This document shows positions 17,432 through 25,180 of a DNA stretch of 64,000 nt, in pieces. Under the pieces are notes generated by a model that searched no databases, had not been told where the DNA came from, and was given only the letters and a program-made list of their open reading frames with translations. The stretch comes from Streptomyces cucumeris (GTDB lineage Bacteria; Actinomycetota; Actinomycetes; Streptomycetales; Streptomycetaceae), in assembly GCF_024295805.1 (NCBI RefSeq), contig NZ_JANCLX010000024.1, forward strand, positions 62,001 through 126,000, written 5' to 3'. The stretch's first letter is position 1, and every line of letters begins with the position of its first letter. The position numbers were made by a program, and so were the translations under genes.

Positions 17432-18592
17432 CTACGCCGCCCCCGGGTCCGCGGCCAGGGCGCTCAGCAGACCGGCGGTGAACGCGGTGCGGACCGGGAC
17501 GGGAGCCAGCACGGTGTGCTCGTGGCGCGCGTGGGCGCCCGAGCCGAGGGCTCCCAGGCCGTCGAGGACCGGCCGCCCGAGCCCGGCCACGAAGTTGCCG
17601 TCGCTCGCCCCGCCGACCGCCGTCTCCTCCAGGGCCCAGCCCTGCTCGGCCGCGACGGCGCGGGCCAGCCGGTACAGCCGCCGGGACCCCTCGTCGGGGA
17701 CCATCGGCGGCCGGTTCCACTCACCGGTGACGGTCAGCCGCACCCGTGGGTCGGAGGGGCTGAGGGACCGTAGCGCGGCGTCGATCCGCGCCATCTCGGC
17801 GGGGTCGGCGATCCGTACGTCGACACCGCAGCTCGCCCTCGCCGCCACCACGTTGCGGCCGGTGCCGCCGCTGATCAGCCCCACGTTCACGGTGGTTCCC
17901 CGCTCCGCCGAGCCGAGCGCGGCGATATGCGGGACGACCTCGGCCAGGGCGTGGATCGCGCTGGCCCCGGCGAACGGGTCCAGCCCCGCGTGCGACTCCA
18001 CACCGCGGGCGGTCACATCGAACAGACCGACGCCCTTGCGCGCGGTCTTGACCGCCCCGTCGAGCGACGCCTCGAAGACCAGAGTGGCCAGGGCGTCCTC
18101 GCTCAGCCGCTCGATATGGCGACGGGAGGCGGGGCTGCCGATCTCCTCGTCGCCGGTGAGCAGCAGCCGCACCGAGGGGTGCGGCAGCGCCAGCTCGCGC
18201 AGTAGCCGCACGCTCCACACGGCCTGGACGATACCGGTCTTCATATCGAACACGCCCGGTCCGCTCGCCCGGCCGTCCTCCACTGCGAAGGGCCACTCGG
18301 CGAGCGTCCCGGCGGGCCAGACCGTGTCGTAGTGGCACAGCAGCAGCACGGTCCCCGGGGCAGTGCCGCGATAGGTCACCGCCAGTGTGTCGCCGTACTC
18401 CCCGCAGTCGTGCCGCTCGGTCCCGTCCGGTTCACCGAGCCGTTCGTCCACCCAGTCGCTGAGGGCGGCGAGTCCCGCGGACAGCAGCCGCTTGTCGGTG
18501 CTCGGGGTCTCCAGCTCCACCAGGGTCCGCAGGTCGTCGATCATCTCGGGGAGCGCCCGCTGGGCGGCGGTGGCAAGCTCGGTGGGCGTCAT
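17432..18592 (-). CDS. M20 family zinc metallopeptidase (glutamate carboxypeptidase-like)
   Basis: A 386-residue M20/ArgE/CPG2-type hydrolase. Metal-binding and catalytic signatures are visible: LLLCHYDTVWPAG (H and D), SGPGVFDMKTG (bridging Asp), LLLTGDEEIGSPASR (general-base Glu and ligand Glu), and a C-terminal GSGAHARHEHTV (final His ligand). A dimerisation domain lies between, including RGVESHAGLDPFAGASAIHA. The family removes C-terminal glutamate or acyl groups from small substrates. No signal peptide is seen, so it is probably cytoplasmic. It stands alone on the minus strand, and a hairpin lies beyond its stop. The exact substrate cannot be deduced. Confidence 0.9.
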   Translation of the reverse strand: MTPTELATAAQRALPEMIDDLRTLVELETPSTDKRLLSAGLAALSDWVDERLGEPDGTERHDCGEYGDTLAVTYRGTAPGTVLLLCHYDTVWPAGTLAEWPFAVEDGRASGPGVFDMKTGIVQAVWSVRLLRELALPHPSVRLLLTGDEEIGSPASRRHIERLSEDALATLVFEASLDGAVKTARKGVGLFDVTARGVESHAGLDPFAGASAIHALAEVVPHIAALGSAERGTTVNVGLISGGTGRNVVAARASCGVDVRIADPAEMARIDAALRSLSPSDPRVRLTVTGEWNRPPMVPDEGSRRLYRLARAVAAEQGWALEETAVGGASDGNFVAGLGRPVLDGLGALGSGAHARHEHTVLAPVPVRTAFTAGLLSALAADPGAA

Positions 18593-18750
18593 CGGGGAGT
18601 CCTTCCCGGCGGGGGCGGCGGCGATCGGCCATGGGAGGAATCATGACGGAACGCCTACCGGTTCCGGCCGTGCCGGAGCCCCGTCGCACTCGAGATGCGG
18701 TGGAGGGCAGCGCGCAGTGCACCGCGTGGCGGTGGGCGGGCCCGGCCGCC

Positions 18751-19587
18751 TCACTCCGCCGGAGGCGGCCCGTCCCAGCTCCGCACGTCCAGTTCGTCCC
18801 CGACGGCGAGGGTGCCGGTGCGGATCACGGAGAAGTTGGTGCCGAAGAGGGTGCCTCCGCCTTCGGGAGCCCTGCGGTAGCGGGCCAGGGTGCGCAGCGG
18901 TTCCGGACCCGCCTTGACCCCCTTGGCCTGATCGACCGTGGTGACCACACAGCGGACGGCCGATTTGGCGAATCCCAGCTCGGCGTCACCGATGGCCAGC
19001 CGGCGGACCCGGTCCTCCGTGTGCGGCCCGGTCCATCCCTCGACCACCACATTGGGGCGGAAGCGGGTTATCGGCAGCGGTTCGCCGCCCTCATCGGTGA
19101 TCCTCCGGTTGAGCTCGTGCAGGCTGGACCGGGAGACGATGTGCACCGCGTTGCTGTCGGCGTAGCCCGAGGTGCCGGGGGTGAGTCCGGCCGCCACCCG
19201 GTCGTGCTCCGGCGGCACCCGCACCAGTCGGCAGCCCACGCCCAGTACGTCCGACAGCCACGCGGCCACCTCGTCACCCTGGTCGATGCCCTGGTACGGC
19301 GAACCGAACAGCTCGACATCGCGCCGGGCCGACACCGTGTCGATGCCGATGCTCAGCTCCCCGGCGCCGGGCGCGGTCAGGGTGAGCCGCTCACCGTCGT
19401 CGTCCACCCGGGGGTGGATGAGCGCGAGCACCGGATGGCGGCGCTGGGTGCGGTAGACCCCGTCCTCGTCGGTCACCATGAAGGAGCGGTCATACGGCAG
19501 ACCGGCCTCCCCCATCGACGCCTCGGTCAGGGACACTCCGGCGCATCCCTTGATGGGGTAAGTGATCAGCTCAACGACTCGGGCCAC
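18751..19587 (-). CDS. MOSC domain protein (MOSC_N plus MOSC)
   Basis: A 278-residue protein. The N-terminal beta-barrel (MOSC_N) begins with the family signature LITYPIKGCAGVSLTEA. The C-terminal MOSC domain contains RFRPNVVVEGWTGPHTEDRV and KSAVRCVVTTVDQAKG, including the conserved cysteine of the family. MOSC proteins are relatives of the molybdenum cofactor sulfurase C-terminus and of YcbX/mARC enzymes, which reduce N-hydroxylated compounds or transfer sulfur with Mo cofactor. No redox partner is adjacent. A molybdenum hydroxylase operon lies about 19 kb to the right, too far to infer a link. The start gives the normal family N-terminus (MARVVELITYP). Confidence 0.9.
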   Translation of the reverse strand: MARVVELITYPIKGCAGVSLTEASMGEAGLPYDRSFMVTDEDGVYRTQRRHPVLALIHPRVDDDGERLTLTAPGAGELSIGIDTVSARRDVELFGSPYQGIDQGDEVAAWLSDVLGVGCRLVRVPPEHDRVAAGLTPGTSGYADSNAVHIVSRSSLHELNRRITDEGGEPLPITRFRPNVVVEGWTGPHTEDRVRRLAIGDAELGFAKSAVRCVVTTVDQAKGVKAGPEPLRTLARYRRAPEGGGTLFGTNFSVIRTGTLAVGDELDVRSWDGPPPAE

Positions 19588-19996
19588 ACCGGCACTTTAC
19601 CCGTGGCGCCGGCCAGGCCGTCATGACCTTGGTCACGCCCGCCGGACGGCCCACCGCCCGGGGTCCGGCGGGCGTGTCACGGCACACTCCGGCGCCCTGT
19701 GCGCCCCCGTGATCGCGTCCATGGCAAAGGCGTAGCGCCGAGTACGACGGCAGGCAGACCGTGGCAGATCCAGAACGACCGGCATACGGCGTAGACGCGC
19801 TACGCATCCCGACGCCGTGATCCCCCGGTGCACGGTTTCCCGGAGCGAGCGGCGGAGCCGTACGGAAATGGCGGCATCGGTTGTCGCCCGGCTCCCGATC
19901 GCGCGGGACGCGGAGGTGAAATTCTCGGGGCCCCGCCGACGGGCGGTCCCCGGGAGGAGATGGAGAAGTGGAGGTGTACCAATGGTATGACCGGCG

Positions 19997-20025
19997 ACGT
20001 GGTTCCCGCTATACGCGGACCACGT
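19997..20025. other. Isolated strong hairpin in noncoding region
   Basis: ACGTGGT (19997-20003) pairs with ACCACGT (20019-20025), and the inner CCGC and GCGG (20006-20009 and 20015-20018) extend the stem around a TATAC loop, leaving a two-base bulge. No gene ends nearby, so it is not an obvious terminator. It could terminate an unannotated small RNA or act as a protein-binding site. Confidence 0.4.
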
Positions 20026-20893
20026 GATTCTCCGCCAGATTCCGGCACCGCGCCGGGACTCCGTTTCCGGAGATCCGCCACCCGCACCACGGCGGCACGG
20101 ACTCGCACACGGCCGACAAGCCGTCGGGACAATTGGTAAACGGTACGTCAAGTCGCTATCCCCACCTGGGGTCCGCACGACGGCCAGGAGCCCGGAACGC
20201 CTTCCCCTCCGCCCTCGGCCGGAGCAGGACGGCCCACGTACGGACGGCCGATCCCCGGACCGTGGCCCGCAATCCCGCCCCGCCCGCCAGGAGTTCCCGT
20301 CCGGAATCCTCGGCTGACACGGGTGCGTTCAGCCGGCATCGACACCCCAGGGCGCCCAGCCCCGGCCCCGGCCACCTGCCCCACTGGCGTACCGGGATCG
20401 GTCCGCGCGCCCGGCGGCGCCACCGGACCCTCAGTACTGCCGCCCTCCCGGGGACTCCCGCGCTCTCCCCGTACCGCACGGCCGTTCCCCCATTCCCGCC
20501 GCCATTCCCATCGACTCCCCTTCTCCGCTGTCCGCTCTCCCCCGCCGCAGCGGCACGGCCTTCTCCGCTCCCTCCGCACCGGACCGGCTTTCCGCGCCCC
20601 GGGCGAAGCAAGGAACGGTCGGTTCCGCCGCGGCCCGGCGGGGGTTACGGCCGGGCCGGTCCGAGCGGGCGCGCCAAGTGACCGATCTTGTCCCGGAGAC
20701 CGCCGCAATTGCGCCGCGGAAGATCCAGTCCCCCGGGAACGCCCGATCCGGGAGACCGCATTGAGCCACCGAACTCCGAAGCGGGGACCAACCACCGTTC
20801 ACTCACGGGTAATTCACCGACCGTCCACCGGGCATCCGTGACAGATCACCGGGAAACGAATGCGGTGGAATAGCGGGGCCGACGCACTCGGCC

Positions 20894-20908
20894 CGAAAAT
20901 CGTTTTCA
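20894..20908. promoter_or_regulatory. Zur/Fur-box-like inverted repeat
   Basis: The 15-mer CGAAAATCGTTTTCA has 7-1-7 symmetry and matches 12 of 15 positions of the actinobacterial Zur-type box TGAAAATGATTTTCA (consensus recalled, not searched). It stands out as AT-rich in its surroundings. The nearest downstream start is the Rpf-LysM-M23 gene, 278 bases away, whose M23 domain needs zinc. Zinc-linked control is an inference. Confidence 0.35.
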
Positions 20909-21185
20909 TCAACGTCCGGGCCGCTGACCATGCGGAGATCACCGGCACGGCCGCGCCATCGTCCCCTCCGTCACGGCCGGGTCCGTGCGCCCCCGGCCCT
21001 CCACGCGCCCGCTCATGCACAACTGAGGGAGCATCAGCCCCACGGGGGGCGCGACCCGGCGGCGCACGACGATCCATGGGGCCCCCTGCGCCTTGTGACC
21101 GCCCGAGCCCGGCTGCGGTACTCATATCGCCCACCGGGGCCTCCGGAGGGCGAGTCGAGAGCCGTTGTGGAGAGGAACCAGCCCC

Positions 21186-22415
21186 ATGGCCGTACGAGGA
21201 AGTCACCGTCGCTCCACGGCGCACAGCCGGGTCTCCCCGCTGCGCGCCGCGCTCACCGCGGGCAGCGTCGGCATCGTCCTGCCGATCCTCGGCACCGGCG
21301 TCGCCGCGGCGGCGCCGGTCGACACCTGGGACCGGGTGGCCAAGTGCGAAAGCGGAGGCAACTGGCGCATCAACACGGGCAACGGCTACTACGGCGGGCT
21401 GCAGTTCGCGCAGCACACCTGGGCCGCCTACGGCGGCACCGCCTACGCCCCGCGCGCCGATCTGGCCACCAAGGGCCAGCAGATCACCGTCGCCGAGAAG
21501 GTCCTCGCCGCGCAGGGCCCGGGAGCCTGGCCGGTGTGCTCGGCGCGCGGGCGGCTGACCCGGTCCGGCCCGCCCGCCGCGGTGGCGAACCGCGGCGGCT
21601 CGCGGAGCGCCAAACCGTCCCCACACCGCGCCGCGCGTCCGGCAACGCCCCCTCACAAACCCTCGGCCGGAGCTCCCGGCAAGGGTTCGGCGGGATCGTC
21701 GGGGAAGACACCGGGCCAGAACGCCAAGAAGCCGCGCGCCCAGCATCCGGCCGGACGGACCACGGCCTCCGGGTCGTACGCGGTGGTGCGCGGCGACACA
21801 CTGTCCGGCATCGCACGGCGGTCCTCCGTCAACGGCGGCTGGCGGGCCCTCTACCGGGCCAACCGCTCCACCATCGGCGCGGATCCGGATGTGATCCGAC
21901 CCGGGCAGCGGCTCGCCCTGCCCTCGGCCCCGGGCCGTGCGCACCGGTCCGCACCGCGGCGCGCCACACCGGCCGCCTCACGCCACTCGGCCCCCGGTAA
22001 GTCCGCCACCGGCGTCCACCGGGCCCCGGTCACCGGCCCGGTCAGCGCCGTGTACGGAACGCGTGGCGGGCGCTGGGCGTCCGGACACCACACCGGCGTG
22101 GACTTCGCCGTGCCGGTCGGCACCCCCGTCCACGCGGCCGCCGGGGGCCGGGTGGTGGCCGCCGGATGGGGCGGTGCCTTCGGCTACCAGGTGGTCATCC
22201 GCCACACCGGCGGCCTGTACACCCACTACGCGCACCTGTCGGCGGTGGGCGTACGCGCCGGACAGACCGTCGAGGCGGGCCGCCGCATCGCCCGCTCGGG
22301 GAACACCGGCAACACCACCGGACCGCATCTGCACTTCGAGGTGCGCACCGGCCCGGCCTACGGATCCGATGTGGACCCGCTGGCCTATCTGCGGGCCCAC
22401 GGCGTCCACCCCTGA
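21186..22415 (+). CDS. Secreted cell-wall hydrolase: Rpf-like muralytic domain, LysM, M23 endopeptidase
   Basis: A 409-residue exported protein. Residues 1-42 are a signal peptide (Arg-rich start, hydrophobic core, AAAAP cleavage region). Residues about 43-118 are an Rpf/transglycosylase domain (WDRVAKCESGGNWRINTGNG, with the catalytic Glu in CESGG). A basic linker follows, then LysM at about 198-248 (YAVVRGDTLSGIARR). The C-terminal M23 (LytM) domain at about 295-405 has HTGVDFAVPVGTPVHA and HLHFEV zinc motifs. It should cut both glycan and peptide in peptidoglycan, as in spore germination and growth. The ATG at 21186 has GAGAGGA nine bases upstream. I looked for a ydaO (c-di-AMP) riboswitch in the leader and did not see one. 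A strong hairpin follows. Confidence 0.93.
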   Translation: MAVRGSHRRSTAHSRVSPLRAALTAGSVGIVLPILGTGVAAAAPVDTWDRVAKCESGGNWRINTGNGYYGGLQFAQHTWAAYGGTAYAPRADLATKGQQITVAEKVLAAQGPGAWPVCSARGRLTRSGPPAAVANRGGSRSAKPSPHRAARPATPPHKPSAGAPGKGSAGSSGKTPGQNAKKPRAQHPAGRTTASGSYAVVRGDTLSGIARRSSVNGGWRALYRANRSTIGADPDVIRPGQRLALPSAPGRAHRSAPRRATPAASRHSAPGKSATGVHRAPVTGPVSAVYGTRGGRWASGHHTGVDFAVPVGTPVHAAAGGRVVAAGWGGAFGYQVVIRHTGGLYTHYAHLSAVGVRAGQTVEAGRRIARSGNTGNTTGPHLHFEVRTGPAYGSDVDPLAYLRAHGVHP

Positions 22416-22486
22416 TGCGACCGCATCCGCCCGCCCCGTGACGGCGCGGTCGCCGCGGCCCCAGAGGCCACATCCGGGGGTGGGAA

Positions 22487-22522
22487 GGGAGGCCGTCCGA
22501 GGCACGGCTCGGGCGGCCTCCC
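22487..22522. terminator. Hairpin terminator between Rpf-like gene and DUF429 gene
   Basis: A 15-bp stem (GGGAGGCCGTCCGAG with CTCGGGCGGCCTCCC, one G-U pair) with a six-base loop. It lies between convergent genes, so it probably works in both directions. No U-tract is present. Confidence 0.7.
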
Positions 22523-22556
22523 GCCGTCGTCACGGCGCAACCGGGGCCCGGAGGTG

Positions 22557-23285
22557 TCAGCACCAGATGGCGACGGGCAGCCCGGCCTCCGTCAGCTCGG
22601 GCGGATCCGGCAGGCTCCGGGCGGTCCGGCGGGCGATGCGATGGGCGCTCCAGGCCGCCGCCGCGGCGTCCAGGAGGTCGTCGGCCGGCACCCGTCCGGC
22701 CGGGCCGAGGTCCTCGGGCAGGACGATGCCCTCGGCCACCAGCAGCCCACGGCGCACCGCCTGGCCGTTCCAGCTCTTCTTGCTCCAGGCCACCGGCTGG
22801 GAGCCGTTCATGGCGGCGAAGGAGACCTCGGGATGGACCTCGTGCAGACGGTGGTCACCGCCGTCGCGGCAAGCGTTGGCCTCGCGCAGCTTCACGGCGA
22901 GACCCCAGGTCTGACGGCTCATCCCGCGCCCGGTGATACGTCGGCAGCACTGGTTGGCCGCGGCGTAGTCCTCCTCCAGCCAGACCTCGCGCGGGGGCAC
23001 CGGGAAGACCCGGGACCGGTGCGGTGCCATCTCGGAGACGGCCAGTGTGTCCGCCCGCCGCTCACCGGTCTCCAGCAGCCCCAGCGGCATGTCCACGGCC
23101 ACCACGGTGGCGTCCGGCACCCGGGAGAGCACCTCCGCCAGTCCGGTGGCGGTCTCGGCACCGGCGAACGCGCCCGCGCGGAGGGTCACCGCCACCCATC
23201 CGGTGGGACAGGCGTCCACCCCCACCACGGTCGGAGGGGCACCGGAACCGGGGACGGTCTGCGGAACGTCGCGTCGGGAACCCAT
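22557..23285 (-). CDS. DUF429 family protein (predicted RNase H-like nuclease)
   Basis: A 242-residue protein with the DUF429 pattern: VVGVDACPTGWVAVTL near the N-terminus (the Asp is the putative metal ligand), VVAVDMPLGL as the second strand with its Asp, LHEVHPEVSFAAMNG in the middle, and DDLLDAAAAAWSAHRIA near the end. DUF429 is predicted to adopt an RNase H/transposase-like fold with an unproven nuclease activity. The frame is open for 100 more codons upstream, but those residues are Arg/Ser-rich and not family-like. The ATG at 23285 gives the normal length. It is divergent from the DUF4291 gene with a 115-base shared promoter gap. Confidence 0.85.
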   Translation of the reverse strand: MGSRRDVPQTVPGSGAPPTVVGVDACPTGWVAVTLRAGAFAGAETATGLAEVLSRVPDATVVAVDMPLGLLETGERRADTLAVSEMAPHRSRVFPVPPREVWLEEDYAAANQCCRRITGRGMSRQTWGLAVKLREANACRDGGDHRLHEVHPEVSFAAMNGSQPVAWSKKSWNGQAVRRGLLVAEGIVLPEDLGPAGRVPADDLLDAAAAAWSAHRIARRTARSLPDPPELTEAGLPVAIWC

Positions 23286-23400
23286 GGGCGGTATCCGACC
23301 ACGAGCCGGGCACGGGCCGATAGCCGTCAGGGCACATCGAACCCGTCCGTGTCGAAAATCGCTGGCCGGACGGTGGCGGACCGGGCCACCCTGGGTGCCC

Positions 23401-24027
23401 ATGGAAGAACCGCACCACCACGAGCCGGTGGAACCACACCGGCCCCGCCATGAGATCCGCGCGCTCCACACCGCCACCACGGTCACCGTGTACCAGGCGT
23501 ACGGACCACACATCGGCCGCCCGGCGGCCCGCGAGGGCCGGTTCCCGGCCGCATGGAAGCGCGACCGGATGACCTGGATCAAACCGTCGTTCCTGTGGAT
23601 GATGTACCGCTGCGGCTGGGGTGAGAAGGAGGGTCAGGAGACCGTCCTCGCCGTCGAGATCACCCAAGAGGGTTTCGCCTGGGCGCTGCGCAACGCCTGT
23701 CTGTCGCACTACGTGCGCGGGCTGCACCCCGATCAGGGGTCCTGGCAGCGGCAGTTGCGGCGGTCGCCGTCCCGGGTCCAGTGGGATCCGGAGCGCGATC
23801 TGCGGCTGCGGCCCCTGCCGTACCGCTCCCTCCAGCTCGGGCTCTCCGGCGAGGCGGCCCGCCGCTACGCGGACGAGTGGACGGTGGCCATCACCGATGT
23901 CACCCCGCTCGCCCGGGAGATCCACGCGCTGGTGCGCGCCGATGAACTGGACGCGGCGGCCGCCCTGCTGCCCGAGGAACGCCCCGTCCCGGTGGACGAC
24001 GCACTCCTGGCCCCGCTGCGCGCCTAG
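23401..24027 (+). CDS. DUF4291 family protein
   Basis: A 208-residue protein easily recognised by the family core VTVYQAYGPHIGRPA followed by KRDRMTWIKPSFLWMMYRCG. DUF4291 has no firmly assigned function. The conserved Arg/Asp/Trp/Lys block looks like an active site or nucleic-acid/nucleotide-binding surface. The ATG at 23401 precedes a His-rich leader (EEPHHHEPVEPHRPRHEIRA). A much longer upstream frame overlaps the divergent DUF429 gene and is rejected. The stop codon TAG overlaps the TAG of the convergent regulator in a CTAG palindrome, so the two transcripts must overlap. Confidence 0.88.
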   Translation: MEEPHHHEPVEPHRPRHEIRALHTATTVTVYQAYGPHIGRPAAREGRFPAAWKRDRMTWIKPSFLWMMYRCGWGEKEGQETVLAVEITQEGFAWALRNACLSHYVRGLHPDQGSWQRQLRRSPSRVQWDPERDLRLRPLPYRSLQLGLSGEAARRYADEWTVAITDVTPLAREIHALVRADELDAAAALLPEERPVPVDDALLAPLRA

Positions 24028-25028
24028 GCCGTGTCGTTTGGATCTTCGCGGGTCCCGTTCCCTGAACCATCGCGCCGCGTCAACAGGGCGCCCAGGGCAG
24101 TGCGTTGATGCAGCACGGCACGGCCGGCGCGGACCGTGGTGATCAGGCCCGCGCCGCGCAGCGCGGCGGCGTGGGCGGAGACGGTGGCGTTGCTGACCCG
24201 CAGTCGCCGGGCCAGACCACTGGTGGTGTGCTCCTGCGCGAGCAGGAGCAGCATCTCGACGCGGGTGCGGCCGAGCACCGCGACCAGCGGGTCGCCGTCC
24301 GCCCCGTCCGCGGAGGGCACCAGCGGAACACCCGGCCCGGCCGGGTAGGTCAGGGTCACCGGGCTGCCGGGCAGATCGGAGAGGAGCGGGCCCCCGGTCC
24401 AGTGGAAGGTGGGCAGCAGCACCAGGCCACGGCCCGCCAGGGTGATGTCCCGTTCCACGGATGCGTCGATCTCCCAGCCGCTCCCGCACCAGCGTGCGCC
24501 GGCGACGAGGGCCGTCAGCGCGGTACCGACCCCGTGTTCGGCCACGGTCAGGGCATGACGGCTGAACTCCGCCCGGTGCAGATCCTGCACCTGCGGCCAC
24601 ACCGGACGCACCAGGGTTTCGAACGCCGTGTGCTGGGCCCGGCGCAGCAGATGCCAGGCCCCGGCCCCGCCACGGTGCAGTTCGTGCAGCCACCCGGGGG
24701 CGCGGCGCGGATGAGCGGCGTACACCCGCTCGAGCTCGGAGCGGACCAGCTCGCGCGGTGTGGCCCGGACGGTCTCCAGACCTTCGTCGAGACTGTCGCT
24801 GAACACATCGAGGAAGCTGGGCGCGGTCGCCGCCGGGACCAGCTCGCCCAGCGGCCCGGCGGACGCCGGGAGAGAACGCAGCGCCCGCCGCCTCCACCGG
24901 CCGAAGAGCAGTTCCCCGTCCCCGCGGCACATCATGCTCAAGGCCACGTTCAGCTCCTGCAACGGGGCGGGCCGGGGCGCGAACCGCACCTGGGCCACAT
25001 CGGCGGCCGTGCCATGGATCCGGATCAC
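24024..25028 (-). CDS. Winged-helix (ArsR-like) transcriptional regulator with long N-terminal domain
   Basis: A 334-residue protein. The first 240 residues are an alpha/beta region typical of actinobacterial regulators often annotated DUF5937 (it starts IRIHGTAADVAQVRFAPRPA). Residues about 245-320 form an ArsR-type winged helix: DPLVAVLGRTRVEMLLLLAQ, then TSGLARRLRVSNATVSAHAA as the helix-turn-helix. There is no metal-binding cysteine pair in the recognition region, so it is not a classical metal sensor. It is divergent from the Tat-exported hydrolase (152-base gap) and may regulate it, which is inference. It converges on the DUF4291 gene with overlapping stop codons. Confidence 0.82.
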   Translation of the reverse strand: MIRIHGTAADVAQVRFAPRPAPLQELNVALSMMCRGDGELLFGRWRRRALRSLPASAGPLGELVPAATAPSFLDVFSDSLDEGLETVRATPRELVRSELERVYAAHPRRAPGWLHELHRGGAGAWHLLRRAQHTAFETLVRPVWPQVQDLHRAEFSRHALTVAEHGVGTALTALVAGARWCGSGWEIDASVERDITLAGRGLVLLPTFHWTGGPLLSDLPGSPVTLTYPAGPGVPLVPSADGADGDPLVAVLGRTRVEMLLLLAQEHTTSGLARRLRVSNATVSAHAAALRGAGLITTVRAGRAVLHQRTALGALLTRRDGSGNGTREDPNDTA

Positions 25029-25180
25029 TACTCCCCCTGACGGCGCCGCACCAGCCTTGAGGCCAGGGCCTCAAGGATCGCCCGTCCCTCCCCTTCACGG
25101 ACAGGATTCAGCTCACCGCCGGGCGCCACAAGGACCGGCATCACACCGGGTCAGCCGGATGGAACAGTGAGGGAGCGAGC

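Larger units (their letters stand above)
19588..21185. other. 1.6-kb region with no convincing gene
   Basis: No frame here looks like protein. The open frames at 20133-20681 and on the opposite strand are Pro/Arg/Ser-rich runs expected from GC-rich noncoding DNA, and none has a good ribosome site. The region contains an 11-base palindrome TACCAATGGTA (19977-19987), a strong hairpin (19997-20025), and a Zur-box-like AT-rich inverted repeat (20894-20908). The right end must contain the promoter of the Rpf-like gene. A decayed gene or a noncoding RNA is possible. For a compact Streptomyces region this is a large gap. Confidence 0.5.

Noticed and set aside
18643..19626. A plus-strand frame with a strong GGGAGGAATC ATG start, antisense to the MOSC gene
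   Set aside because: The ribosome site is good, but after about 20 residues the frame is only the antisense of the MOSC coding sequence. A very short peptide cannot be excluded but is not supported.
20133..20681. A 182-codon plus-strand frame in the gene-free region
   Set aside because: It is Pro/Arg/Ser/Ala-rich, has no good ribosome site, and similar frames exist on the other strand, as expected for noncoding GC-rich DNA.
20840..21185. A ydaO-type (c-di-AMP) riboswitch upstream of the Rpf-like gene
   Set aside because: Such riboswitches precede many actinobacterial rpf genes, but I could not find the conserved blocks in this leader.
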